Assembly: GCA_963853835.1 (NCBI GenBank)
Contig: OY970826.1
Coordinates: forward strand, 76,874,929-76,938,928
Source: Calendula officinalis
Lineage: Eukaryota; Streptophyta; Magnoliopsida; Asterales; Asteraceae
DNA length: 64,000 nucleotides
Direction: 5' to 3'
Positions 29,001 to 35,371 of the stretch are shown here, one piece after another. Under the pieces are notes generated by a model that saw only the letters and a program-made list of their open reading frames with translations, made no database searches and was not told where the DNA came from. Position 1 is the stretch's first letter. Each line of letters starts with the position of its first letter. Position numbers and translations under genes: made by a program.

Positions 29001-31392
29001 CAGAAGCTCTAGAGCTCCAGTCGTACATGAACACTGATAAGTAAGTTCCGGAATCATGTACAATGAAAGTAACATTAGTGACACATGCACAAGTGACACA
29101 AAAGAGTTTCACTGCATCTGAGTTTTTAGTGACACTTATTGAAAATACTATGGGTAAAAAGTTAGAGCTTTCGGATTTAGTTGGCGGTGAGCATAAGCGG
29201 GTACTCGCCGGTTTCGACCGGAATTGGAACCGGGACCACGGTTATTCGAATCTCTGAACCGGAACCTGTAATACCGGTTCCTCAATATTTAGAATCGGAA
29301 CATTCACCGATATATATAATATTTTTGAATAAAATTTAATGCTCGTCGCGGGTTCCGGTTACCCAGCGGGTGACGGTTCCTTATTTTTGAGGACCGGAAC
29401 CTAGTAGGGTGGTTCCTTGATTTTAGGAACCGGAACCTCGAAACCGGTTCCCGTTCGAGAACCGGCGGTTCCGAGATGGTTCCGGTTCCAATTCCGATTA
29501 CCCTCTTTTTCTGCTCACCTCTAGATTTAGTGACCTTTTTATGAAGGTTAACAAAGGTTACTTTATATACAGTCTTCATCACACTCTTTGGGATTTAGTG
29601 TCATAAAAAGGTTAAAAAATATTATCGCACTCATGTTGACACTTTTGAGACTGATTCTGTAATTTTTAACGACACTTTTTCTGTATGTCGCTAATGACAA
29701 TTTTCTTATAATATTCGCTATACGAGCTAAAACATTATGTCGATCGATCTAACATAAATTGTTTCAAATTTTGTCATGATTCTAGGAATTCAACGGCTAG
29801 AATCTACTTGACAGTAACACACATCGGGACTAAACCAGCACCAGCAATGGCCATCTTTACCTCTAAGGGACCGAACATTATAACTCCCGATATAATCAAA
29901 GTTGGTATCTGTATGTTTTGAAACTTATAATCCTAATATGTAATAATTGTAAATTTCGAATGCAGCCTGATATAACTGCACCAGGAGTGAACATTTTGGC
30001 AGCATGGTCACCTATAGCGACGAAAGACACTGCTGGTCACAGTATTGACTATAACATAATCTCGGGCACTTCTATGTCGTGCCCACATGTAGCCGCAGTC
30101 GCAGCATTGTTAAAATCGGTTCACCCGTATTGGAGTCCCGCTGCTATAAAGTCTGCAATAATGACTACAGGTTAATATATCCTTCACTTTATAGATTAGC
30201 ACAAGCAGACCTATCATGTAGTACAGGGTAGCCCGTGTAACTCTGTTGACTAATGTCACACATTGGACAAACAATGAATCTGTAATGTGATTATAAGGGT
30301 TCTGGGCTAAACCTCTTACAACCAATTGATTTTAAAATGCAACCCCTCATACTTACAAAAATATCAAAACTAATAGTGTTAGAAAAACCTTAATTGCACT
30401 CACTTTTTATAAAAGTTATTTTTTTTATTTTTTTTTGAACGATAAGTTACTAGGTTAGTAGTTCGATCCTAAACACTGACATCCACAAGAGGCAGTATGC
30501 CTCTGCCTCGAACCCTCCACATCTGGGGAATAAACCCCACCACCCTTTAATCTCCAAATTTTACCTCCAACATGGTTTGAACCCAAGACCTCAGGAAAAC
30601 CACAAGGCTACCCTTGGTGACCAATTGATCTAGACCAATTGGTTGTAAAAGATATGTTAAAATATGTTAGTAAAACGCATCACATGATTTCTTTTCGCGC
30701 CTTAATTGCTAGCAAATACTATACTAATACCGTCGCTAGCTAATTTAACAATTTGCGACTAGTATAAAAGTAGCTAAATTGTGTTAGTCACAAAAGACAG
30801 TCTTTTTAATAAGCGTTTACTAACCACTTAAATCAACTTTCTTACAGCTACAACAACCGATAACACCGGAAACTTCATCAAAAACGACGATTCTACATAT
30901 TCAACCCCTTTCGATTATGGATCAGGACACATAAATCCAACTGCAGCAATAAACCCTGGACTAATTTACGATTTTGACACCAATAATATCATCAACCTCC
31001 TTTGTAGCTATGGTGCAACCCTCGCACAACTCAAAAACTTGACCACAACTCCAGTTTACTGCAAGAATTCCTCAACACCCTCCTACAATTTCAACTATCC
31101 GTCAATTGGCGTCACTAATTTGGTCGGTAATTTGTCGGTTTACAGAACGGTTACTTATTTGGGTGAAGGCCCAACTGTTTATTATTCAAAATTAGAAGCA
31201 ATTACCGGAGTAAAAGCTTCGGTTTACCCTAATGTTTTGAAGTTTTCAAAATGGGGAGAGAAAATGAGTTACAGGATCGATTTTGTACCGTATAAGGTTA
31301 GTAATGGTAGCTTCGAGTTTGGATCATTGACTTGGAGGAATGGTGTCCATACGGTTAGGAGTCCAATTGCTGTTAATGTTGTTTCGATTTAA
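14047..31392 (+). CDS. Subtilisin-like serine protease (subtilase, S8A), intron 4 carries a copia element
   Basis: Ten coding exons: 14047-14121, 14296-14387, 15062-15159, 15381-15533, 27069-27180, 27997-28632, 28801-29040, 29786-29900, 29966-30170, 30848-31392. They total 2271 nt (756 codons plus stop), the normal size for plant subtilases, and every phase matches. Residues 1-22 form a signal peptide, so the product is secreted to the wall or apoplast. An I9 propeptide follows (HYIVYMGEHS to the LHTTHSW region). The catalytic triad is Asp138 (VIDTG), His213 (GHGTHT) and Ser543 (GTSMSCPH), with Asn317 as oxyanion-hole residue and a PA-type insert at about 340-450. A C-terminal fibronectin III-like region ends the protein. 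Intron 2 has a GC donor (AAAG then GCAAGC). Intron 4 is 11,535 bp because of the retrotransposon; without element and duplication it would be 91 bp. No coding lesion was seen. The substrate and exact subfamily are not recognisable from sequence alone. Confidence 0.93.
14420..14830. repeat. CTCGAG/GACTCGA-rich repeat block in subtilase intron 2
   Basis: Two clusters (14445-14560 and 14660-14830) are rich in GACTCGAG, CGAGCTCGAG and related palindromic scraps and end with CTCGGCTCCATTACACCCCTA. This looks like the end of a non-autonomous hAT-type repeat (TAGGGGTGTAATGGAGCCGAG on the minus strand). The opposite end was not identified. Confidence 0.45.
15564..16179 (-). repeat. Copia 3' LTR
   Basis: 616 bp. 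On the element strand it runs TGTTGGAGTAAAACAC to CCTGACA. It contains 11 CAGTAGTA-type sites (7 perfect, 4 one-base variants) between 15920 and 16154, all in one orientation. The first seven are spaced 19-26 bases apart. Confidence 0.97.
16180..16192 (-). promoter_or_regulatory. Copia polypurine tract
   Basis: On the minus strand TTTAGGGGGAGAT directly precedes the 3' LTR start TGTTGG. This is the usual primer site for plus-strand DNA synthesis. Confidence 0.9.
16212..19640 (-). CDS. Copia ORF3 (env-position accessory protein), 1142 aa
   Basis: The ORF starts with ATG at 19640 and ends 32 bp before the 3' LTR. It lies downstream of pol, where SIRE elements carry their so-called envelope-like ORF. 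The N-terminal third (about 1-250) is compact and contains an FWTNAERTEG block. The middle is Pro/Ser/Thr and acidic-rich. Coiled-coil stretches are likely at about 472-536 and 805-900. Basic clusters RKKRMSKR (420-427) and SKKRKYVDQEQSSKKKSKQ (927-945) look like nuclear localisation signals. Residues 950-1100 form a second compact region, followed by a charged tail (LEKRRREQEEQKK). I see no signal peptide and no transmembrane helix, which argues against a classical envelope role. Residues 600-645 (for example SVVTPEV, VVTTLVTT) are encoded by repeated CAGTAGTA/TACTACTG sites. The function is unknown. Confidence 0.85.
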   Translation of the reverse strand: MATLQSLNVPTDLKYSEFHNMCAFLRNPDGTKDFRPIVNFLKNSYIRFALTVKPKAYQQHLVDFWTNAERTEGTTVPMIKSTVDGKTITITEQSIRQHLQLHDDSGMTTLPKEFIAEILNKMGYEGRLNIVTFQKGLLSPQWKFLVHTIQHCISPKRSTWNEFNKALASAVVCLCTDQVFNFSNMIFEGMLGNLNSSKFLMYPRFLQHIINIELQNLSTPKNIFLIPELNKKVFSNMRKQFKFSGKETPLFPNMIKDHTPTGEGSIKDITQIEPQPTPSPLNTAQTPPHIATQSPTNLEVLNVSQELELNLQSATLHSVEDLPDKTQNISTIYKRNKLSLKDTWGQIESHPRLKELSSKEERGHEERAFTTDAPKVGAQDSENITKTQTSATLSDDSFEELLKGPRCQETKRGDISASSRKKRMSKRPNESPSSDEGRSVELMERKENLKTNVPVSEPDDLARWSEGSIKITQLTEKVDSLESTVQNCLEYLTNQGKTMAAMKRHVNTINKRMRLYEHRLHQQTKIIRKLKKKIDDSEAPPVELTKGEKDNIQTMIDESIAAAASSLLNLKETEVDEGPQMTVTEDESITTATMEEQVEKEIPVVTSTTDIIAVVNEEEELKAANTTDALSVVTPEVTPVVTTLVTTEEEELQFPELIERERHVIISKPPTPDQPLIIPDIDDNVNWFEVDECTLPPHPKILPEGQLHLFYPKLMMMGIPDMKYIPPPPSAHIGKGKEIYDDDYPNRALGHHMVNKINHVRAEKQSRWRTKHRKFLEKVEMYQAIKEKKGKVQSKIPAQIPVQTDDIQIKAQKEEFKRLRKIEEEHIQCLEYLVSECKKTKSDLTDDVFEQKANMIEYLKTKGHSAKSLGRMKMMTIIEKYCKAKKKDLAEQEAEESKKAKTLIPISLNLLKAGSISTVGDTSTPQSKKRKYVDQEQSSKKKSKQTIPVLEMPVAPLQNNPIINWRVIQNNIIEIIREDKVVQRFTGWLPLIRSCSRSDVIKLLIIGKPRMTKKSWKESGAGYLTRMIDAAFYPDNYPKQFTNPGNVYAWNVIPTANMYFFEKSGKVCELYLYEKEYPHSEKTMYQIFINTLMKPYDAVMFQNKLNYFTKRNSRYIIEQRLQQNQRTLEKRRREQEEQKKLD
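19641..20204 (-). repeat. Untranslated linker between pol and ORF3 with CAGTAGTA array
   Basis: This 564-bp spacer has 13 CAGTAGTA-type sites between 19878 and 20136. Ten are perfect: 19878, 19896, 19910, 19954, 19973, 19999, 20018, 20065, 20082 and 20129. All are in the same orientation as in the LTR. It could act as the promoter or leader for a separate ORF3 message; no TATA box was pinned down. Confidence 0.85.
20205..23717 (-). CDS. Copia pol polyprotein (PR-INT-RT-RNase H)
   Basis: The open frame is 1170 codons. Its apparent first codon is GTG, not ATG. Protease active site is DSG at residues 16-18 (WHIDSGCSRHMTG). The integrase HHCC zinc region (about 151-195) is followed by the catalytic triad Asp218 (HMDLFGP), Asp281 (RCDNGTEF) and Glu317 (NGVAERRNR). 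The reverse transcriptase starts near 690, with YVDD at 857-860. RNase H begins at about 1020 (AYTDSDYGG, then STAEAEYVAA). The Asn/Thr/Ser-rich integrase-RT linker (about 480-600) is where motif copies accumulate (NTTD, NTTG). All catalytic residues are present. The frame is shifted by -1 relative to gag and opens beside a sequence that resembles a 3' splice site (see findings). Confidence 0.95.
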   Translation of the reverse strand: MQSIQIPEEGRTWHIDSGCSRHMTGNLQILKDFKSFDGGYVAFGENPQGGKITGKGTVTNGKITFDDVFYVAELKYNLVSVSQVCDKKNKILFTDIECIILSPDFILDEKYVVLRTPRRNNVYCLDIGGELISTNEVNCFISKANTTESELWHRRMCHTNFKNMNNLVKRNLVIGLPQKQFMCDHHCVACLKGKQHKTSHKSKTVNSISVPLQLLHMDLFGPTNVMSIGKKQYCLVITDDFSRYTWVFFLRTKDETSELIKNLIVKLENTSDQKVKAIRCDNGTEFKNANLINFCDLKGIDRQYSSPRTPQQNGVAERRNRTIIEAARSMLADSKLPITFWAEAVNTACYVQNRVLIVKPHFKTPYELFNKRKPSISFLKSFGCPCTILITREQIGKFDCKADDGIFVGYSTQSKSYRVFNKRLRIIEESINVSFNENVSNEQGNGPDWLFDIDNLTKSFNSKINFNVGNSNCHNQKEGTSSVNTGPEEMRYIVVNTAPIVNTDVSNNSSFGISSNSENEDSSNSNTTDTSNSTQNTTGPNINLDSQDTTDTSNNNNSTDLNEDNCSSNSDQEDDELNINDNEGSLEEQLPETNESNLENQLVVDKATTTRTQKNHPLDLVLSDVNSPLQTRSKLNKSLTANMCNISLIANECMYECFLSQDEPKKIQQAMKDSNWIEAMQEELLQFKLQAVWTLVPLPKGKRAIGTRWIFRNKKDERGIVIKNKARLVAQGYTQEEGIDYDEVYAPVARIEAIRIFLAYASFKKFKVYQMDVKSAFLYGKIEEEVYVCQPPGFEDPKHGDYVFKLDKALYGLHQAPRAWYDTLSSYLLKNNFKRGAIDKTLFTKKVKDDILLVQIYVDDIIFGSTNDLLCKEFEELMQIKFKMSSMGPMNFFLGLQVNQRTDGILINQSKYVKDILEKFNLKDSKSASTPMETHKHLHPDVEGEDVDEHLYRSMIGSLMYLTASRPDIMYSVCVCARYQARPKELHLQAVKRIFRYLKGKPSLGLWYPHDSPFELIAYTDSDYGGECQDRKSTTGGCQFFGSRLVSWQCKKQTNVSTSTAEAEYVAASACCAQVLWIQNQLLDFGISILKTPIFIDNQSAISIVNNPVKHSKTKHIEIRFHFIRDCNKKKLIKVVKIHIDDQLADLFTKAFDVGRFNFLVSSIGMILIT
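23732..26299 (-). CDS. Copia gag, long form with two zinc knuckles
   Basis: 855 aa from ATG at 26299. A UBN2/retrotransposon-gag fold (about 20-210) is followed by a CCHC knuckle CYNCNNLGHFAKEC (318-331). Next come a Glu/Lys-rich coiled-coil region (about 380-490), an acidic Ser-rich stretch, and a second knuckle CVICNKMNHLAKDC (615-628). The basic, Asn/Thr-rich tail contains repeated NTTG and NTTGPSVV units encoded by CAGTAGTA sites. Such a long gag tail is typical of the SIRE lineage. The gene ends TAA 15 bases before the pol frame begins. Confidence 0.94.
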   Translation of the reverse strand: MTDNNESTQANKIPILTPNNFGMWKNRIKQYMFITDYSMWEVVLEGNKTGPGQASSSATEADKLKCEKEKKDKGIELKTLSTLLLAIPNDYQHLFVEYDDAKILWEALEKRFVGTKSTKRNMKSVLKQDFENFKGKPNETLTQVFDRFNKLIGELNQVGVKMDQEDVNMKFLRSLSEEWAMYTVVYRQRDALEEKELDELYNDLRVFETEVNQKNPSISSNNAAFVSSTGQGQETSIGKAADSEDAARESFFTSHVHTALISDELEQLNPDDLEEMDLKWQMAMLSLRTKRFLKRTGRTSLNFNKGDKAGFDKTKVKCYNCNNLGHFAKECPRPDKRSKSTALVSQQGQGYDWSFQAEEHAQNQALMAFTDNKTEVKPKPCTSECTKIVKNLEKENTKLNEDLAKAVRRNHEFDSVIADQEHQIKVYKMIDQRIKEELLQAVDEKEFYETKNKELTSKLEECQLEIEQNKLTIKKFERSTKILDELTNNQTTEKVVHGVGYHAVPPPHKFIPPLKNSSERIINELKTDNQTESNTETSESNDSSDDEQSIEFTISQSESPKSIDTSFHTAQSPNESPKYNAENVPKILTRGNERNKKQLLDQRIPEGAKNKKLRCVICNKMNHLAKDCHFNPINCKELKEFKIFKQGSKTQKLKNTTGPSVVNTIKTQIAETPRFGRSAPRFVQNRRVGSPKNSNYFKNNGKSNQNKQYFKFSNTSRNFNNFTTGVNPHYNAVWYQYKNTIGKNPNFKNTTAPKTTFKNTTGVNPKNTTDHSKHGKYPNTTGPSVVKYSKAKNHGYKPRSVGNSHTSTNYKRAVVKQNTSTKQVWVPKVFKVKTPKAYFSKDEPKTYKAWVPKLN
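26372..26383 (-). promoter_or_regulatory. Copia primer binding site (initiator tRNA-Met)
   Basis: On the minus strand TGGTATCAGAGC lies two bases after the 5' LTR end. It is complementary to the 3' end of plant initiator tRNA-Met, the usual copia primer. Confidence 0.93.
26386..27002 (-). repeat. Copia 5' LTR
   Basis: 617 bp, identical to the other LTR except for three substitutions and one inserted base. It carries eight perfect CAGTAGTA sites plus three variants. It should hold the element promoter. Confidence 0.97.
27465..27701 (-). mobile_element. tRNA-derived SINE in subtilase intron 5
   Basis: On the minus strand the element starts CTAGCTGGTCTGAGCAACTGG (box A-like) and has GAGTTCGATTCCC (box B) about 50 bases on. 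It ends in an A-rich tail. The perfect 17-bp flanking repeat GGCTGAAGACATGTACT (27448-27464 and 27702-27718) is the target-site duplication expected from LINE-type machinery. Confidence 0.88.
29182..29523. mobile_element. hAT-type MITE in subtilase intron 7
   Basis: This 342-bp element has terminal TGGCGGTGAGCA and TGCTCACCTCTA and many GGAACCGG subterminal copies. A perfect 8-bp target duplication GATTTAGT flanks it (29174-29181 and 29524-29531). It has no coding potential. Confidence 0.85.
30419..30648 (-). mobile_element. SINE-like insertion in subtilase intron 9
   Basis: On the minus strand, GGGTAGCCTTGTGG (box A-like) and GGGTTCAAACCATG (box B-like) are about 35 bases apart, and the element ends in an A-rich stretch. 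The flanks show only an imperfect repeat, so the ends are approximate. Confidence 0.6.
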
Positions 31393-31538
31393 TATTTTGT
31401 GTACGTTTATATATGCTTATTTAAACTTAACGTGGAGTTATGCTGGTTTCAAACGATTTCGATTACAAGAAACACGTTGATTAATGCCACAAAATAGCAA
31501 TTTATTTTTAACCGTTGTGTCTAGATCATTATTTGATC

Positions 31539-31831
31539 TAGGCTTCTGCAAATTAGACCGAGAACCGACTGGGACCGCAGAACCGAACCGAAACGAGCTA
31601 CATCGGTTCGGTTGTCCGTTCTAATTTATATTAAAAATCAGTTCTCAGTTCCAATCGGTTCGGTTTGGTCCAAAACCGAGAAAAACCAATTTTTTTTTAA
31701 GAAATTACCTCGATTCTCAGTTCAATTCGGTTCCGAGGATCATCGGTTCGGTCCTCGGTCCGTCAAAAACCATTTTTTAGGTTCTCGGTCCTAGTCGGTC
31801 CGGTCCGGTTCTTGGACCGTGCACATGCCTA
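31539..31831. mobile_element. hAT-type MITE 3' of the subtilase gene
   Basis: 293 bp with ends TAGGCTTCTGCA and TGCACATGCCTA and internal CGGTTCGGT/ACCGAACCG repeats. The 8-bp target duplication ATTTGATC (31531-31538 and 31832-31839) is perfect. Confidence 0.87.
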
Positions 31832-31839
31832 ATTTGATC

Positions 31840-32236
31840 CTAGAACTTTAAAAATGTGCTTCACGAGGAATTAGGCCCATGCTTCGCGGCGAGTTGCAAA
31901 AAAACAAATCATATTTATAAATTAACAGGTTATCAATTTTGTTAGAGTAATTTAAATAATTATTATCATAGTTACATCTGTAGACTATAATAAAGTAATA
32001 ATAATTTTACTTTAGACAAATCAATTGGTTTAAAGAAGGAAAAAACCAATTAGACAACATAAATATATTAATGCAACATTATATGGATTGAATATAAAGT
32101 TTGCAACACTTTCCCATTTAACCTGTTTGACTTAATTTGACCCGCCTTTTTAACTAATATATTGATTCAAACATATGATATAAAACATAACCCAAAATCG
32201 GCCTACAGTATTCCTATACTTTCTATCTCCTAAACA
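31840..32236. other. Spacer between convergent subtilase and GT47 genes
   Basis: AT-rich. It probably contains the GT47 3' UTR (minus strand). No other feature was recognised. Confidence 0.5.
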
Positions 32237-33628
32237 TCAAGATGTGAAGTTTCTAGGCAACGGAAAAATCGACCTACTTTTACGTTTTCCAAATCGCGAA
32301 AAACGTTTAGCAAAATGTAATCTCCTCTTAATAACAGGAACCTTTTTCAAAACAGCTTCCCAAACCATCCGTACAGCATCACCATCTTTCGAGGGGTACC
32401 GATACTCGAAAAAATGCTCGACTTCTTTAAGTTTCTCCCATTTTCGAGTCCACTCGTCTTTCCTGACACTTCTTATAAAGTTTATAAGAAAACCGCGTTT
32501 TAGAGCATCTGACGTTCGAACAAAAATACAAAATTCCGAGTAATCGAGCACATCTTCAAATGGTAACTCGATTTCGTCGCTAATGATTACGGGAACACAG
32601 TGACTAACAATTGCATCGAATAACCGATTTGATGACGGTGTATCGCCTGCAATGTTGAGACAGAGTTTTGATGATTGCATTCCTTTTGTAGCTGATGGAA
32701 TACCTTGTTTTTGAACACTACCGAACGCGAAATGAACGTCTTTTTCTTTTTTTAAAAGGTAAAAAATTTCTTGGCGAACGAGACCGCCGTCTTTTCGGTA
32801 AATCGCGCCTTGAAAAAACAGCAAAATCGGGCGGGAATCGAAGTTGGATGAATCTTTTACATATGGTTTGATTATATGTTTGTAAGGTGCAATTACATCT
32901 TTGTTGATATTGGCTATAGTTGGTGGGTACCTACCGAAATCTGAAAGAATGAACATTGCGGGCCATAATTGCATTCGGGCTTCAAGTAGGCTATTCGGGT
33001 GATGAGCTGCAATTACATGGTCTATCCCACGGGAACGTTTCCATTCGGGTTGGCCCGTTAAGTACTTGACTAACTTCTGTTGTAGTTGTTTGTTTCTGTT
33101 GGTTTTTTGATGTGGGTTTAATCGAGAAAAGCGGTTGAAACATATGGAAGAGAAAAATGGGACAAATATGACGTCAGCTTCACTTGAATTATGAACTCTG
33201 ACTGCATTGCGACCAATGGGATTGTTGAAATCTGTCGCTAAAAGGTCGAGAGTAAGCCAGTATGCAACACTATGTTGAATGTTTAATCCACCTGGGTATT
33301 CGGGTGCTTTTGAACGAAGGTCTGGCCATGGGGTTTTACTGTTGTTTTCAGGCTTCCAATCTAAGAGCTCAAAATGGAATTCTGATGGTAAATCGTACAT
33401 AAAAACTTTTAGAGTTTTTTGTTGTTTATGATCCGTTAATGGTGGGTTTTGAGCACTTTGGATGTAATGTTTTGAATGAGGTGACAGATTGTGATCAATG
33501 GATCGTGATCTGCCATTGGAGCTCAAGAGTAAGAACCAAGATAACATGAACACCGTGAACGCAATACAAAACAAACCGATTAACGATTTCATCGACAGTA
33601 ATGAAAACCCCCCATTTCTCTCAGACAT
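32237..33628 (-). CDS. Exostosin-family glycosyltransferase (GT47)
   Basis: An intronless ORF of 463 aa, start ATG at 33628. A short cytosolic tail is followed by one membrane anchor (about residues 14-35, LIGLFCIAFTVFMLSWFLLL), then a stem and an exostosin domain from about 72 (KVFMYDLPSEFHFELL) to about 400. Recognisable GT47 blocks are GGLNIQHSVAYWLTLDLL, ADVIFVPFFSS, HHPNS, GQAIYRKDGG-like (here FFQGAIYRKDGG) and KLCLNIAGDTPSSNRLFDAI. This is the layout of a type II Golgi enzyme, and the wording is close to the ARAD/IRX-type plant cell-wall glycosyltransferases. The sugar and polymer cannot be assigned. The family usually acts on pectin or hemicellulose side chains. Confidence 0.93.
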   Translation of the reverse strand: MSERNGGFSLLSMKSLIGLFCIAFTVFMLSWFLLLSSNGRSRSIDHNLSPHSKHYIQSAQNPPLTDHKQQKTLKVFMYDLPSEFHFELLDWKPENNSKTPWPDLRSKAPEYPGGLNIQHSVAYWLTLDLLATDFNNPIGRNAVRVHNSSEADVIFVPFFSSICFNRFSRLNPHQKTNRNKQLQQKLVKYLTGQPEWKRSRGIDHVIAAHHPNSLLEARMQLWPAMFILSDFGRYPPTIANINKDVIAPYKHIIKPYVKDSSNFDSRPILLFFQGAIYRKDGGLVRQEIFYLLKKEKDVHFAFGSVQKQGIPSATKGMQSSKLCLNIAGDTPSSNRLFDAIVSHCVPVIISDEIELPFEDVLDYSEFCIFVRTSDALKRGFLINFIRSVRKDEWTRKWEKLKEVEHFFEYRYPSKDGDAVRMVWEAVLKKVPVIKRRLHFAKRFSRFGKRKSRSIFPLPRNFTS

Positions 33629-34121
33629 TTCGACGAACAGGTGGTGGGCAATAACATGTAATGTTATTGACTCATTACATAAGAAATTTGAATCAAAATT
33701 TATGAGTCAACGATTGAAGAAGATATAACATAACCCAATAATTAAACAAGAATAAACCTCGGAATGATTATTTACTTCGATCGCAATTCGTAATTCTTGC
33801 GATCTCATTGGGTGATTTGAGTTATTGAATGTACAATCAAGGATTGAGAATATGGAATAACCATAAACCCTGTTTGAAATTGGATCAAAATATGGCGGAA
33901 TCAAGCAAAATCTGGATGAATTTTGATTCAAATTTGAATATCCCGACAATGAAGAAAGGAAATAGAAAGAGGGTTGAAATCAGATTGATGCAAATGTGAG
34001 TTAATTGTGGATGTTGTTTCTCTCTCTTTGTCTCTCCGAATTTCACTGTATATTTTGGCTCCAACCAAAACTGGCATAGATTTAAGTCGGCTAAAAATGG
34101 GGGGATCCATCCTTTTTAAAT
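33629..34121 (-). promoter_or_regulatory. GT47 promoter and 5' leader
   Basis: On the minus strand a TATA-like AAAATATACAGTG (about 34050) is followed by a GAGAGACAAAGAGAGAG purine-rich leader, a common plant 5' UTR composition. A MULE-like element ends at 34122, so only about 490 bp of original upstream sequence adjoins the gene. Confidence 0.5.
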
Positions 34122-35362
34122 GGGAGCTGATACTTGTAGAGCACATTTTATCTTTGTAGAGCAATTTTAAACGAAAAGACAATTATACCTCTCTTTTTTA
34201 AGTTCTCCCTACCAATTTCTCTCTCTCTTCAAACGTTACATGGTAGCAATTCCTTTCTCTCTCTTCCAATCAAAACCCACCACCAAAGTTTACCCTCTAT
34301 TTCGGTCACCTTTCAGGCCGAATCAGGGACCACAAAATTCACCATTGAAACTAGCCCTTTTTTCTAAACATTATGGTACTCGCCTCTGCCGGAATCTCCA
34401 CAGAATCCGACGCCGGACACTCGCCGGAGTTATAAAAGTTAGCCGGAATTTGCTGAATCAATCACCGTTGTGAGCCCGATAAGCCCTTCTTTTAACTAAA
34501 TCCAAGGTTGTTAAAGAATCTTGTTTAGATTATTTATCAAATCCTTGAAACATTTATTCAACCCGTGATTCGCATTATAAATTGTTGATTTCTGGAATAT
34601 GATGTATCGATTTCATAAGCAATCCATAAGCCAAAATAAGAATTAAAAACCAGAGAATTACCTTGGTCGTTTAATATTCTTGCTAACCAGAGAAGCTTAA
34701 AGAGATAGAAAGAAATGAGTAGGAGATAACTCAAAATTAACCTTCATTTTTTTCCACAATTTGCATTTTACCAACTCCTACTAATTGTTAAGGGAACTCA
34801 TCAAGTCAATCATATTTCATCATTCAAAAGAAGCCAATGCTGGCACAGATCAAACTCAATCACACATAGATGTAACCAATGTCGATGTAATCAAACGTTA
34901 ACTTGTTAAAACGTGAAAATTTGGTACAGAAATTACAAATTTTTAACCTTGTAAGAGCAGTCAAACTTTGACTTCGCAGAAATTGGAGCTGCGCTAGGAA
35001 TTACAGATCAAACTTTGATTTCACAGAGATTCAATTATAAAATATGAAGCTTAATCGATAGGAATTGCTTCATATGAAAAAAATGAAGGATATAAAAAAA
35101 ACCTTCGTTCATTGTGTAACATCATCGATTGAAGCATAATATCAACACAAAAAAAACTCTCCTTGCTTTTAATTATTATATTCTCCAGTCCAAAAGGAGA
35201 GATCACCTTTCAAGGTGGTGACGGCTGGTAAGAGTTTCAAATGGGTTGAGTAATTTTTGGGAAGAAAGGGTATTGGGAGGGGTAAAAGAGAAAAGGGTAT
35301 AATTGTCATATTTGCGAAAATTGCTCTAGATTTATAAAATTTGCTCTGTATAAATTATTCCC
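34122..35362. mobile_element. Non-autonomous Mutator-like element (possible Pack-MULE)
   Basis: Long terminal inverted repeats of about 75 bp match at roughly 75 percent. The left end reads GGGAGCTGATACTTGTAGAG C, then CATTTTAT, TAGAGCAATTTT and GACAATTATACC; the right end gives the same blocks on the other strand. Flanks CTTTTTAAAT (34112-34121) and CTTTTTAAT (35363-35371) fit a 9-10 bp target duplication. The interior 34230-34470 has gene-like composition (a 77-codon open frame, CCGCCGGAC-type text), possibly a captured gene piece, but I cannot name a source. Confidence 0.7.
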
Positions 35363-35371
35363 CTTTTTAAT

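Noticed and set aside
29182..29523. GGAACCGG-rich block as a CRISPR-like or regulatory array
   Set aside because: Its ends and 8-bp target duplication identify it as a hAT-type MITE; the units are irregular, and the genome is eukaryotic.
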